Shown here: piece by piece, positions 1 through 7,111 of the stretch | Position numbering within the stretch: the stretch's first letter is position 1 | Layout: each line of letters begins with the position of its first letter | Assembly: GCA_035638075.1 (NCBI GenBank) | Contig: DASRAU010000036.1 | Span: forward strand, 1-64,000 | DNA: 64,000 bases | From: DASRAU01 sp035638075 | GTDB taxonomy: Bacteria; Acidobacteriota; Polarisedimenticolia; Gp22-AA2 | Direction: 5' to 3' | The notes under the pieces: generated by a model | What the model saw: only the letters and a program-made list of their open reading frames with translations | Databases searched by the model: none | What the model was told of the DNA's origin: nothing | Made by a program: the position numbers and the translations under genes

Positions 1-16
1 GGGGGGGGGGGGGGGG
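1..16. other. Run of 16 G at the window edge
   Basis: The first 16 bases are all G. They would continue the adjoining kinase reading frame as a row of prolines after a normal-looking ATPase-domain C-terminus. A homopolymer exactly at a sequence edge is more likely a contig-end artefact (dark-cycle G calls) than real coding sequence. Confidence 0.6.
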
Positions 17-1190
17 CGACCGGCGCCAGCGGGATGCGGGCCGCCACCTCGGTCCCGACGCCGCGGAGGGACTTGATCCGCAGCGTGCCGCCCACGCAGG
101 CGATCCGCTCGCGCAGGCCGACGAGACCGACGCCGTTCCCCGGCGGGTCGAGCTCCGAGTTGAAGCCGACGCCGTCGTCCCGGATCGACAACGCGACCGC
201 CGCGCCCTGGCGCCCGAGGCGCACGACGACGTTGTTCGCGCCGGCGTGCTGCTTCACGTTCCGCAAGGCCTCTTCCAGAATCCGGTAGAGCACCAGCTCG
301 GCTTCGGCGGACAGTCCCGCGGGAGCGCGGGTGCAGACCAGCGTCGCGGCGATGCCGGTCCGTTTCGCGAATCCGGCGGACGCGGCGCGCAGCGCCGGGA
401 CCAGGCCCAGGATTCCCAGGACGCTGGGACGCAGGTTCTTCGAAATGCTCTCGACGATGTCGGCCGTGCCGCCCAAAAGTCCGCCGATCGCGGCCAGCTC
501 GCCGCGCAGCACGGTCGCGCTGGCGGGGAGGGCCCGCGACACCAGGCGCAGCCGGATGAGGAGGGCGCCGAGACCCTGGGCCGCACGATCGTGCAGCTCG
601 AGCGCGAGACGGCCGCGGTCGGATTCCTGCGACTGGAGCAGGCTGTGGGTCAGACGGCGGAGCGTTTTTTCGTTGCGCCGCGCCTCGGTCATGTCGGTCA
701 CCACCATGCTGAAGGCGGCGCCGCCCGAGCGGCTCCCGGCCAGCCGGTGAATGGAGATCTGCGCCGGGACGCGCGCCTCGTCCGCGCCATGCAGGAGGAC
801 CTGGATCGTCGAGACGGGCCTGGCGACGCGATGCAGGCGTCGTGTCAGCGTCGCGCGGTCGGCCTCCGACAGGAACTGGTGGAAGGAACCGCCCAGCACC
901 CGCGACAGCGGATGGCCGACCATCGTGGAGAAGCGCCGGTTGGCGTAGAGGATCAGGGCGCCGGGGGTGAGCATCAGGGCCCCTTCGTTCATCGTTTCGA
1001 TGAGCACCCGGTACGAGTGCTCGGCCCCCTCGAGGGTGAAGACCCGCGGACCGCTCCGTCCGGCGACGACGAGCGCATCCACGCCTCCGTGGCGAATGGC
1101 ATCGAGGGTCGCCTCGGACTCCTCCAGGCGGGCCCGGAGCTCGGTGATCAGGTCGGACGGGACGGGTCGCCGGAGCGGGGCGCTGCTCAC
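1..1190 (-). CDS. PAS-domain histidine kinase (HisKA_3/HATPase), 3' end cut by window
   Basis: Sensor histidine kinase expected to phosphorylate a NarL/FixJ-type regulator. It is read from a GTG at 1190 whose GTGA overlaps the stop of the upstream kaiB gene by 4 nt. The N-terminus begins VSSAPLRRPVPSDL, followed by a short coiled segment (ELRARLEESEATLDAIRHGG) and a PAS domain (about residues 50-165). The HisKA_3 dimerisation box reads LALELHDRAAQ near residue 200. A HATPase_c domain follows, with SIRDDGVGF (N/G1 region) and GVGLVGLRERI (G2). No transmembrane segment is seen, so it is probably cytoplasmic. It ends in RIPLAPVA and then runs into poly-G at the window edge, so the true stop is not visible. 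Position directly after two kaiB genes recalls SasA-type output kinases, although the sensor here is PAS rather than KaiB-like. The NarL-type regulator at the head of the same operon is the obvious partner (inference). Confidence 0.85.
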   Translation of the reverse strand, partial: MSSAPLRRPVPSDLITELRARLEESEATLDAIRHGGVDALVVAGRSGPRVFTLEGAEHSYRVLIETMNEGALMLTPGALILYANRRFSTMVGHPLSRVLGGSFHQFLSEADRATLTRRLHRVARPVSTIQVLLHGADEARVPAQISIHRLAGSRSGGAAFSMVVTDMTEARRNEKTLRRLTHSLLQSQESDRGRLALELHDRAAQGLGALLIRLRLVSRALPASATVLRGELAAIGGLLGGTADIVESISKNLRPSVLGILGLVPALRAASAGFAKRTGIAATLVCTRAPAGLSAEAELVLYRILEEALRNVKQHAGANNVVVRLGRQGAAVALSIRDDGVGFNSELDPPGNGVGLVGLRERIACVGGTLRIKSLRGVGTEVAARIPLAPVAPPPP

Positions 1191-1543
1191 GGACGGACGA
1201 CGGGGCGGCTCTTGAGGTCCAGCCCGACCACGATGCGGGCCGTGTCGTCCAGGGCGCCGATGAACCGGCGAACCGGCAGCGGGAATTCCTTCACCAGGGT
1301 GGGAGTCGCGACGATCTGGCCGTCGAGGGCCAGGATCGGCTGCTGATAGACGTCGATCACTTCCAGGTCGCACCGGCCCTTCAGCTCCACGTCGCACAGG
1401 TGGCGGGCGCGGGCGAGGGCCCGGCGCGATCGCTCGGTCGCTCCGGCCACGTACAGCCGGAGGACGTACCTCCCCGGTGACTTGGCGGCCAGGGTCCGCT
1501 CGAACGACCTGGTGGTGCTCAACTTGGATGGGCGCCGCATCAT
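1187..1543 (-). CDS. kaiB: KaiB family protein (second copy in operon)
   Basis: A 118-aa KaiB homologue. KaiB is a thioredoxin-like, fold-switching protein that binds the KaiC CI ring in the cyanobacterial clock. The core runs from LRLYVAGATERS through LCDVELKGRCDLEVIDVYQQP, then IVATPTLVKEFPLPVRRFIG and VGLDL, matching the KaiB order LKLYVAG, KVIDV, ATPTL, PPPVRRIIGDL. The proline-rich segment needed for the fold switch is kept. An N-terminal basic extension of about 25 residues is not part of the classical family. The gene lies 13 nt downstream of the other kaiB, and its TGA overlaps the kinase GTG. The two copies have clearly diverged, so they may contact different partners (inference). 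Family assignment is firm; a clock function is not shown. Confidence 0.93.
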   Translation of the reverse strand: MMRRPSKLSTTRSFERTLAAKSPGRYVLRLYVAGATERSRRALARARHLCDVELKGRCDLEVIDVYQQPILALDGQIVATPTLVKEFPLPVRRFIGALDDTARIVVGLDLKSRPVVRP

Positions 1544-1556
1544 TCGTCACCCACCC

Positions 1557-1910
1557 TCACGCGGCCGGCGGCGGACGCAGGTCCAGTCCGACGAGCACGC
1601 GTTCGGTGTCCGACAGGTCGCCGATGATCTTGCGGACCGGCTCCGGGAGCCGGCGGACCAGCGTCGGGATGGCCAGGATCTGGTCGCCCCGGGAGAGCTT
1701 CGGCTGCACGATGAGGTCGACCACCTGGATGCGGTAGCGGCCCTTGAGGTGGTCTTCGCAGATCTGCGTGAGGTTCGCGAAGGCCGTCAGCGATCGTGGC
1801 GTCTGGCCCGCCACGTACAGTCGCAGCTCCCAGAACGCGGATTTCGAGCGGGAAGGGGTCGATGCGCGTCGTTCCGCCTTCGCCGGCTTCATCACTTTCA
1901 GGGCCTTCAT
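1557..1910 (-). CDS. kaiB: KaiB family protein (first copy in operon)
   Basis: A 117-aa KaiB homologue translated from an ATG that overlaps the kaiC stop (ATGA at 1907-1910), indicating translational coupling with KaiC. After a basic, Ala/Lys-rich leader of about 27 residues it has ELRLYVAGQTPRSL, HLKGRYRIQVVDL, QILAIPTLVRRLPEPV and IIGDLSDTERVLVGLDL. This is the closer of the two copies to cyanobacterial KaiB, down to the IGDL and VLIGLDL-like blocks. It is expected to bind the KaiC hexamer encoded immediately upstream. No kaiA is visible in the window, as in many non-cyanobacterial kaiBC loci, which are often linked to stress tolerance rather than a true circadian rhythm (family knowledge). 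Confidence 0.94.
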   Translation of the reverse strand: MKALKVMKPAKAERRASTPSRSKSAFWELRLYVAGQTPRSLTAFANLTQICEDHLKGRYRIQVVDLIVQPKLSRGDQILAIPTLVRRLPEPVRKIIGDLSDTERVLVGLDLRPPPAA

Positions 1911-3580
1911 CGCTTCTCCCTGCTTCCATTGCCGTGAACGGAAGCGGCCTCCTGCTCCTCGGCCTCGTAGTCGGCGAGCAAGGTCGCGATCTGCCGCTCG
2001 ACGGCACTGTGCTTGCGCTCGAGCGTGCGCCGCACGCGCAGGGCTTCCTGCTGGCTGGCCACGGCGGCGGCCTTCTCCCGGGCGGTCTGCGCCGCGCGGG
2101 CCGCGCCGACCAGCATCCCGCCCGGACCGACGTACGCGTCCACCAGGTCGATGCCCCGGGAGGAGATCAGGAACTCGCGGATCTGGTTCGAGTGCGCCAT
2201 GCCACGCGACTTGAGGACGTAGAGACCGCGATTCCGCTCGCCGTCCCCCTCGATGTTCTGCAGCAGCAGCCAGGTATCCATCAGGGAGGAGATGATGATT
2301 TCGCTCTGCTGCAGCGGGCCGCCGTCGATGGTCAGGCTGGTGAACAGCGAGGTGATCTGCTGGGCCTTCAAGGAGTCGATCAGCCGCGTCACCATCGCCC
2401 GGGTCTCGGATTCGCTGCCCGCGGCCAGCAGGCTGTTGATCGGGTCGACGACGACGACGTCCGGCCGGAAGGCGGCGATCTCCTTGAACATGGTCGCCAG
2501 GTGCATCTCCAGGCCATAGAGCGTCGGACGCGCGGCGTGAAAGCGCAGCACCCCGCTCTGGACCGGGGGGGCGAGGCTCATGCCGATGGAGCGCATGTTG
2601 CGGAGGATCTGGCTGGGCGACTCCTCGAAGGCGAAAAAGAGAGCGCGATCACCCCGCCGGGCGGCGGCCTGGACGAAGCCCGCGGCGACGCTGGTCTTGC
2701 CGGTGCCCGGCGTTCCGGTGAGCAGGATGCTGGAGCCCCGGTAGAAGCCGCGCCCGTCGAGCATGGTGTCGAGCCGCGCGATGCCGCTGGAGATCCGCTC
2801 GTTCGAGACCGGGTGATCCAGGGCCAGCGAGGTGATCGGGAGCACGCTGAGCCCCTCGTCCCCGATCAGGAACGGGTACTCATTGGTGCCGTGCAGCGAT
2901 CCGCGATACTTCACCACGCGGAGGTGCCGGGTGGCGATCCGCTCGTGAACGCGATGGTCGAGGAGGATGACGCAGTCCGACACGTACTCTTCGAGACCCT
3001 TGCGGGTCAGCTGGTCGCGCCCGCGCTCGGCCGTGATGATGGTCGTCACGCCCTTGTCCTTGAGCCAGCGGAACAGGCGGCGCAGCTCGGCGCGCAGGAT
3101 CGATTCGTTGGGCAGGGCGGCGAACAACCCCTCGATCGTGTCCAGCACGACGCGTTTGGCGCCGATCGAGTCGATGGCGTGGTTCAGCCGGACGAACAAC
3201 CCTTCCAGGTCGTATTCGCCGGTCTCCTGGATCTCGCTGCGCTCGACCCGGACGTGGTCGATCAGGATCTTCTTCCGCCGCACCAGGCCGGGCAGGTCGA
3301 ATCCGAGCGACGCGACGTTGGCCGCGAGCTCGGCTCCCGTTTCCTCGAAGCACATCAGCACGCCCGGCTCGCCGAACGTCACGGCGCCGCGCACCAGGAA
3401 CTCCGCGGCGAGCAGGGTCTTCCCGCAGCCCGGGTTGCCGCACAAAAGCGTGGGGCGGCCGCGGGGGAGCCCTCCGCCGGTGATCTCATCGAGCCCTTGA
3501 ATCCCCGTCGGACACTTGGGCAGACGGCGCGCCGGCAGGGCGCCGTTCTTCGCCGCGGTCCTGGCGCGATGCGCCGTCAT
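1907..3580 (-). CDS. kaiC: Double-domain KaiC-type ATPase
   Basis: A 557-aa RecA-superfamily ATPase with two KaiC domains, close to the usual 500-560 aa. CI carries Walker A GNPGCGKT (48-55) and the paired glutamates FEE (78-80). CII carries GTPGTGKT (289-296) and FEE (318-320). The CII segment ISSLMDTWLLLQN aligns with the cyanobacterial HISTITDTIILLQ block, and its adjacent serines 431-432 sit where the phosphorylated Ser/Thr pair occurs, so autophosphorylation is plausible. Residues about 490-545 form an Ala/Glu/Arg-rich coiled-coil tail. I chose the ATG at 3580 because it makes an ATGA overlap with the upstream GNAT stop and begins MTAHRART just before the domain; a longer upstream extension would only re-read the GNAT gene. 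The downstream kaiB is also coupled by ATGA. It lies in an operon with polysaccharide export and a two-component system. Confidence 0.95.
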   Translation of the reverse strand: MTAHRARTAAKNGALPARRLPKCPTGIQGLDEITGGGLPRGRPTLLCGNPGCGKTLLAAEFLVRGAVTFGEPGVLMCFEETGAELAANVASLGFDLPGLVRRKKILIDHVRVERSEIQETGEYDLEGLFVRLNHAIDSIGAKRVVLDTIEGLFAALPNESILRAELRRLFRWLKDKGVTTIITAERGRDQLTRKGLEEYVSDCVILLDHRVHERIATRHLRVVKYRGSLHGTNEYPFLIGDEGLSVLPITSLALDHPVSNERISSGIARLDTMLDGRGFYRGSSILLTGTPGTGKTSVAAGFVQAAARRGDRALFFAFEESPSQILRNMRSIGMSLAPPVQSGVLRFHAARPTLYGLEMHLATMFKEIAAFRPDVVVVDPINSLLAAGSESETRAMVTRLIDSLKAQQITSLFTSLTIDGGPLQQSEIIISSLMDTWLLLQNIEGDGERNRGLYVLKSRGMAHSNQIREFLISSRGIDLVDAYVGPGGMLVGAARAAQTAREKAAAVASQQEALRVRRTLERKHSAVERQIATLLADYEAEEQEAASVHGNGSREKR

Positions 3581-4290
3581 CGACGCGGGTTCCCGGCGAG
3601 CGCTCCGACGCGCGGCGGGGAAGCGGGCAGCGCCCGGCTGAGGCGGACGCCGCGCGCCCGGCAGCCGGGGCTGGCGTGCGTGACGGTGACGCCGAACGGC
3701 CGCAGGACGGAGATCGTTCCGAAAATCCCGTAGCCCATCCGCCGGACCGAATTGAGCGAGCTGAAATTGTTGGACTCGACGTAGGAGACGAGCCCCTTGA
3801 AGCCTCTGTTCAAGTAGTGTTGAAGAGCCATGGTCATCCCGATGGCGTGCAGTCGTCGCCCCCGGTGGTCGAGGTGGGTGAATCCCTTGTACATGTAGAC
3901 CGACCGGTCGCCGGGGTGGAACACCAGGCCGGGCGGATCGATCGGTGTCGGTCCGCGGGAGTACCAGCCATAGGCCGCCAGGGAGTCGCCGGCGAGGATC
4001 CCGAAGCACTCGTCGTGCTTGGCGAGGGCCTCTTCCAGGAAGCTCTCCGAAAGGTCATTCGCCGGATCGCGACAGAACTCGCGGAGCATCGGCGCGCCGA
4101 GGAACATCGCGCGGTAGGGCTCGGGGCAGTCGGCGAAGACGGGATTGATGCGCTCGATCGCCATGCACTTGAGAATCTTGAGCAGCACGACCCGGTTCGT
4201 CGCCTTGAGCGCCAGATCGTGCATGGTGTGGGAGAGTCCCCAGGTCGCGATGTTGCTCCGGATCCGGCGGGCGGTTGTCTGCAGCTTCAT
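3577..4290 (-). CDS. GNAT-like acyltransferase
   Basis: A 237-aa protein with a GNAT-like C-terminal half. The strand YMYKGFTHLDHRGRRLH followed by an A-I-G-M helix resembles the acetyl-CoA-binding segment, and YVESNNFSSLNSVRRMGY matches the conserved E.N..S......GF block. The N-terminal half (about residues 1-75) is poorly conserved, and no signal peptide or membrane helix is apparent. I chose ATG 4290, which has GAGG six bases upstream; a GTG at 4302 would add four residues. Similar proteins occur in exopolysaccharide loci, where they may acylate sugars or precursors, but the substrate here is unknown. The stop overlaps the kaiC start. The last 40 residues are Arg/Ala/Pro-rich and probably disordered. 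Confidence 0.7.
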   Translation of the reverse strand: MKLQTTARRIRSNIATWGLSHTMHDLALKATNRVVLLKILKCMAIERINPVFADCPEPYRAMFLGAPMLREFCRDPANDLSESFLEEALAKHDECFGILAGDSLAAYGWYSRGPTPIDPPGLVFHPGDRSVYMYKGFTHLDHRGRRLHAIGMTMALQHYLNRGFKGLVSYVESNNFSSLNSVRRMGYGIFGTISVLRPFGVTVTHASPGCRARGVRLSRALPASPPRVGALAGNPRR

Positions 4291-4320
4291 GGCTTGCCTC
4301 ACGTTCGTGGCTGCGATGCT

Positions 4321-4341
4321 AGACAGGTCGTGGGCCTGTCT
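4321..4341 (-). terminator. Hairpin between sod and GNAT gene
   Basis: An exact inverted repeat AGACAGG-(7 nt)-CCTGTCT lies in the 109-nt gap between the superoxide dismutase stop and the GNAT start. There is no T-run on the minus-strand 3' side, so it could be an attenuator, an mRNA-stabilising stem or chance. It is one of the few sizeable gaps in this operon. Confidence 0.25.
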
Positions 4342-4399
4342 TGATCGGGATGATTCGGCTCCTGCTCGCCCTCAAAATCGCACAGCGGGCCGGGGCGGC

Positions 4400-5101
4400 C
4401 TATCGGGAGCCCCCCGATTCCCCGGTGCCCCGTTCCTGACGGCCGCCCGGGCCGGAGTCCCGCGTCCGAGCCGCCTGCAAGCGGCCGGCGATGTCGTCCC
4501 AATTCCACAGGCGCCAGACCGCCTCGAAGAACTCCGTCTTCCGGTTCTGGTACTGCATGTAGTAGGCGTGCTCCCAGGCATCGATCACCATCAGCGGTGT
4601 GCCACCCTGGACGATGTTCGACTGATGGTCGTCGATCGGGATGATCAGCAGGCGCCCGCCGGCCGGCTCCCAGATGAGCGCCGCCCAGCCGGAGCCCATG
4701 ATCGTCGCCGCCGCCTCGGTGAGCTGCCGCTTGAACCTGTCGAACGATCCGAAATCCCGGTCGAGCGTTCGCGCCAGCTCCCCGCCGGGCCGGTCGCCCC
4801 CTTGCGGCACGAGGTTCTTCCAGAAGATCGAATGCAGGATGTGGCCGGAGAGGTTGAAGGCGAGGGCCCGTTCCAGCGCCGCCAGGCCGGTGAGCTTCTC
4901 GGCGGAGCGCGCTTCGTCGAGACGGCCGAGGGTCTCGTTCGCGTTCCTGACGTAGGCCGCATGGTGCTTGTCGTGATGCAGCTCCATGATCGTGCCGGAG
5001 ATGTGGGGCTCGAGCGCGCTGAAGTCGTAGTCGAGATCGGGCAGGGAATACGGTGGCACGGAGGTCTCCTGCTGCGCTGCAACGGAACCGGCCCGGCTCA
5101 C
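4400..5101 (-). CDS. Superoxide dismutase, Fe/Mn family
   Basis: A 233-aa Fe/Mn superoxide dismutase that converts superoxide to hydrogen peroxide and oxygen. Metal ligands are visible as His in ELHHDKHHAAY, His in LSGHILHSIFW, and Asp plus His in DAWEHAYYMQYQN. The signature GSGWAALIWEP is also present. Whether the metal is Fe or Mn cannot be told safely. The start is GTG at 5101, giving a GTGA overlap with the upstream FemAB-like gene. The first 12 residues precede the usual start of homology at PPYSLPDLDYDF, and a GTG just before this is an alternative start. The last 25 residues are Gly/Arg-rich and outside the fold. No secretion signal is seen, so it is likely cytoplasmic. Placement inside an export/KaiC operon is unusual. 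Confidence 0.95.
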   Translation of the reverse strand: MSRAGSVAAQQETSVPPYSLPDLDYDFSALEPHISGTIMELHHDKHHAAYVRNANETLGRLDEARSAEKLTGLAALERALAFNLSGHILHSIFWKNLVPQGGDRPGGELARTLDRDFGSFDRFKRQLTEAAATIMGSGWAALIWEPAGGRLLIIPIDDHQSNIVQGGTPLMVIDAWEHAYYMQYQNRKTEFFEAVWRLWNWDDIAGRLQAARTRDSGPGGRQERGTGESGGSR

Positions 5102-6117
5102 ACGCTCACCGGGGACGGCGCCGCGGCGGGTTTGCCGCGATCGATCCAGTGAGACAGGTTGCGAGCCGTCTCGAGGAAGGGAATGAAGTTCCTGCGGTAG
5201 CTGTGGTGGGGGACCTCACCACCGCCGAACTTCCGGGTGAACCGGCTGGGCACCGGTCCGCCCCCGATGTTGAACAGGGGGATGCCCCGGCGGATCGCCT
5301 CCTTCATGGCGGTCCAGTGCAAAAGCTCGTTCGGACCGAGCTCCAGGTGGGCCGGATCCGAGGCTCCGTCCCAGTAGTACATCGAGCGCGCGTCGTGCGG
5401 GTAGAAGGCCGCCCCGATGACCCGCCCCCCGAATCGCACCCGGACGCTGATGAGCCGGTCGGCGGGAGTCAGGCAGGCCATCAACGACCGCGGGCGCTCG
5501 ATCCCGTAGGGCGGCGGCAGCCCCCGGCGCTTCAGGGCCAGGGTCATGAAGCGGTGGAAGTCTTCGACCATCGCGCCGTCGTCGCTCAGCTCCGCCTGGA
5601 GCCCGCTCTTGATCGCTTTGCGGATCCGTGTCCTGCACGTCCCCTTCAGGGTCGCCCAGGCCGCGCCTTCGTCCCGCCCCAGGGGACAGAGATGGGTGAC
5701 GCCCGGGGAGACCCTGAACCCCAGCCGGCGCATCAACTGCGGGTCCAGCCAGTCGTTCGCCAGATCCAGGCAGGCGATCCCGTTCGATCGGCAGGCTCTC
5801 ACGAGCGCCTGCACGACCTCGGCCTGGGCCACTCCGTCACCGACCAGAGGCCCCATGGACATGCCGGACTCGGGCAACGGGCTGCCGTACACCAGGATCG
5901 ACAGGACCTTCCTGATGCGCACGGCGCAGAAGAATCCCGCGGTCGCGTCACCCTGCATGAGCTCGAAGTACTCGATGCGGCCCTTCGGATGGATGGTCTG
6001 GACGAAGTCCAGCCAGGCGGACTCGTGGAACAGGGTCTTGGTGGGGTATCTCTCGATGCTCCGATCCCACCCGTCCGGCCGGCCGGGGAGCCGGACGGCA
6101 GTCAGTGCGTGCATCAC
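5098..6117 (-). CDS. FemAB-like GNAT-fold protein
   Basis: A 339-aa protein of the FemAB/BioF2-like acetyltransferase type (PF13480-like), with two tandem GNAT-type folds. Visible blocks are FHESAWLDFVQTIHP near the start, TRIRKAIKSG (the R.R.A..G segment typical before the second lobe), GRVIGAAFYPHDARSMYYWDGA, and GPNELLHWTAMKEAIRRGIPLFNIGGG near the C-terminus. FemAB proteins add aminoacyl groups from tRNA to peptidoglycan precursors. The exopolysaccharide-associated relatives have no proven substrate, so transfer of an acyl or aminoacyl group to a glycan is inference. It sits 19 nt after the export protein gene and overlaps sod by 4 nt. It is one of four such proteins in the window. Confidence 0.75.
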   Translation of the reverse strand: MMHALTAVRLPGRPDGWDRSIERYPTKTLFHESAWLDFVQTIHPKGRIEYFELMQGDATAGFFCAVRIRKVLSILVYGSPLPESGMSMGPLVGDGVAQAEVVQALVRACRSNGIACLDLANDWLDPQLMRRLGFRVSPGVTHLCPLGRDEGAAWATLKGTCRTRIRKAIKSGLQAELSDDGAMVEDFHRFMTLALKRRGLPPPYGIERPRSLMACLTPADRLISVRVRFGGRVIGAAFYPHDARSMYYWDGASDPAHLELGPNELLHWTAMKEAIRRGIPLFNIGGGPVPSRFTRKFGGGEVPHHSYRRNFIPFLETARNLSHWIDRGKPAAAPSPVSV

Positions 6118-6136
6118 CTGGAGACCTCCGGCACGG

Positions 6137-7111
6137 TCAGAACGTGCGCCGCGGAACGATCACGACATCGCCCACTTTGAGCGGGATGTCCTTCTGCTTT
6201 CCCTCTTCGATGGCTCTCAGGTTCACGGCGAGCTTGCGTCGCAGGTCGGGTCCCTCGGTCCTGAGGATTTCGATCTGCTTGCGGTTGGCGTACGCGGTGA
6301 ATCCGCCCGCCTCGGCCAAAAGCTCGATGAGGCTCATCCTCTGCCTGAGGAGCTGACGCCCCGGCTTGTTGACCTCGCCGATGACCGTCACCCACTGGCT
6401 GCCGTATTCCTTGATGTTCACGCTGATCTGAGGATTGACGATGAAGTCTCTTCCCAGGGCGCGTGTCATCTCGCTGCTGATCTGCGACAGGCCGCGGCCT
6501 GCGACCGGGACGTCCCCGATCAGCGGAAAGCCGATCGTCCCGTCTCCCCGCACCTCCAGCACGCGATCCAGGTCGGTGTGCCCGAGGACGGTGATGTCCA
6601 GCTTGTCTCCGGCGCCGACCAGATACGCGGAGGACGCGGCGGCGGTCTCGATCGGCGCCGGGGCCGCCGCCGGGGCCGCCGTCGGGATCGGAGCCGCGGC
6701 GACTGCCAGGAACCGGAGGTTCACCCCTTGTCCGCCCAGTTCCACCGCGGCGAGGGCGCCCTCCCCGAGGGTGAGACGGATGCGCAAGGCGACGCCGGGC
6801 CCGGGCGCCTTTTCGACCTGCGCCTCGCGCACGAGGGGGTCGCCGAGCGCGTAGCGCTTCTTGAGGCGGCTCATGGCGGCCGGGAAGTCGATCACCACCT
6901 GGCGAGGATCGGACTTGTCCATCACGCACGTGAACCGCGGCACGGGAACCGACGTCACGAGCGTGATGGTGGTCCCGTCCTTCGAAGGCTGAACGCTGAG
7001 GGCCTGGACGACATCGCCGGGTGGCGCCGCGGCGGCCGCCTGCAGGGGGACTTGAGCCAGGCACGAAGCGAGGCATGCGACGAGGATCGATCCGGCGACT
7101 TTGATGGTCAC
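6137..7111 (-). CDS. Polysaccharide export lipoprotein with AMIN, Poly_export and SLBB regions
   Basis: A Wza-like outer-membrane polysaccharide export protein of about 324 aa. The N-terminus has a signal sequence with two possible lipobox cysteines (LVAC, LASC). Residues about 35-135 look like an AMIN domain (TITLVTSVPVPRF, then DPRQVVIDFP), a peptidoglycan- or glycan-associated module. A Poly_export domain follows (YLVGAGDKLDITVLGH, GTIGFPLIGDVPVAG, ALGRDFIVNPQISV), and then an SLBB segment (VTVIGEVNKPG through GGFTAYA and VGDVVIVPRRTF). GTG 7111 is chosen because its GTGA overlaps the barrel stop; GTG 7117 would add two residues. It is probably the missing export pore for the large exopolysaccharide run downstream in the window (inference). 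Confidence 0.88.
   Translation of the reverse strand: MTIKVAGSILVACLASCLAQVPLQAAAAAPPGDVVQALSVQPSKDGTTITLVTSVPVPRFTCVMDKSDPRQVVIDFPAAMSRLKKRYALGDPLVREAQVEKAPGPGVALRIRLTLGEGALAAVELGGQGVNLRFLAVAAAPIPTAAPAAAPAPIETAAASSAYLVGAGDKLDITVLGHTDLDRVLEVRGDGTIGFPLIGDVPVAGRGLSQISSEMTRALGRDFIVNPQISVNIKEYGSQWVTVIGEVNKPGRQLLRQRMSLIELLAEAGGFTAYANRKQIEILRTEGPDLRRKLAVNLRAIEEGKQKDIPLKVGDVVIVPRRTF

Noticed and set aside
2880..3443. Additional gene of 187 codons within kaiC
   Set aside because: It is another-frame reading of the KaiC CI domain, with the skewed Arg/Pro/Ala composition of shadow frames.
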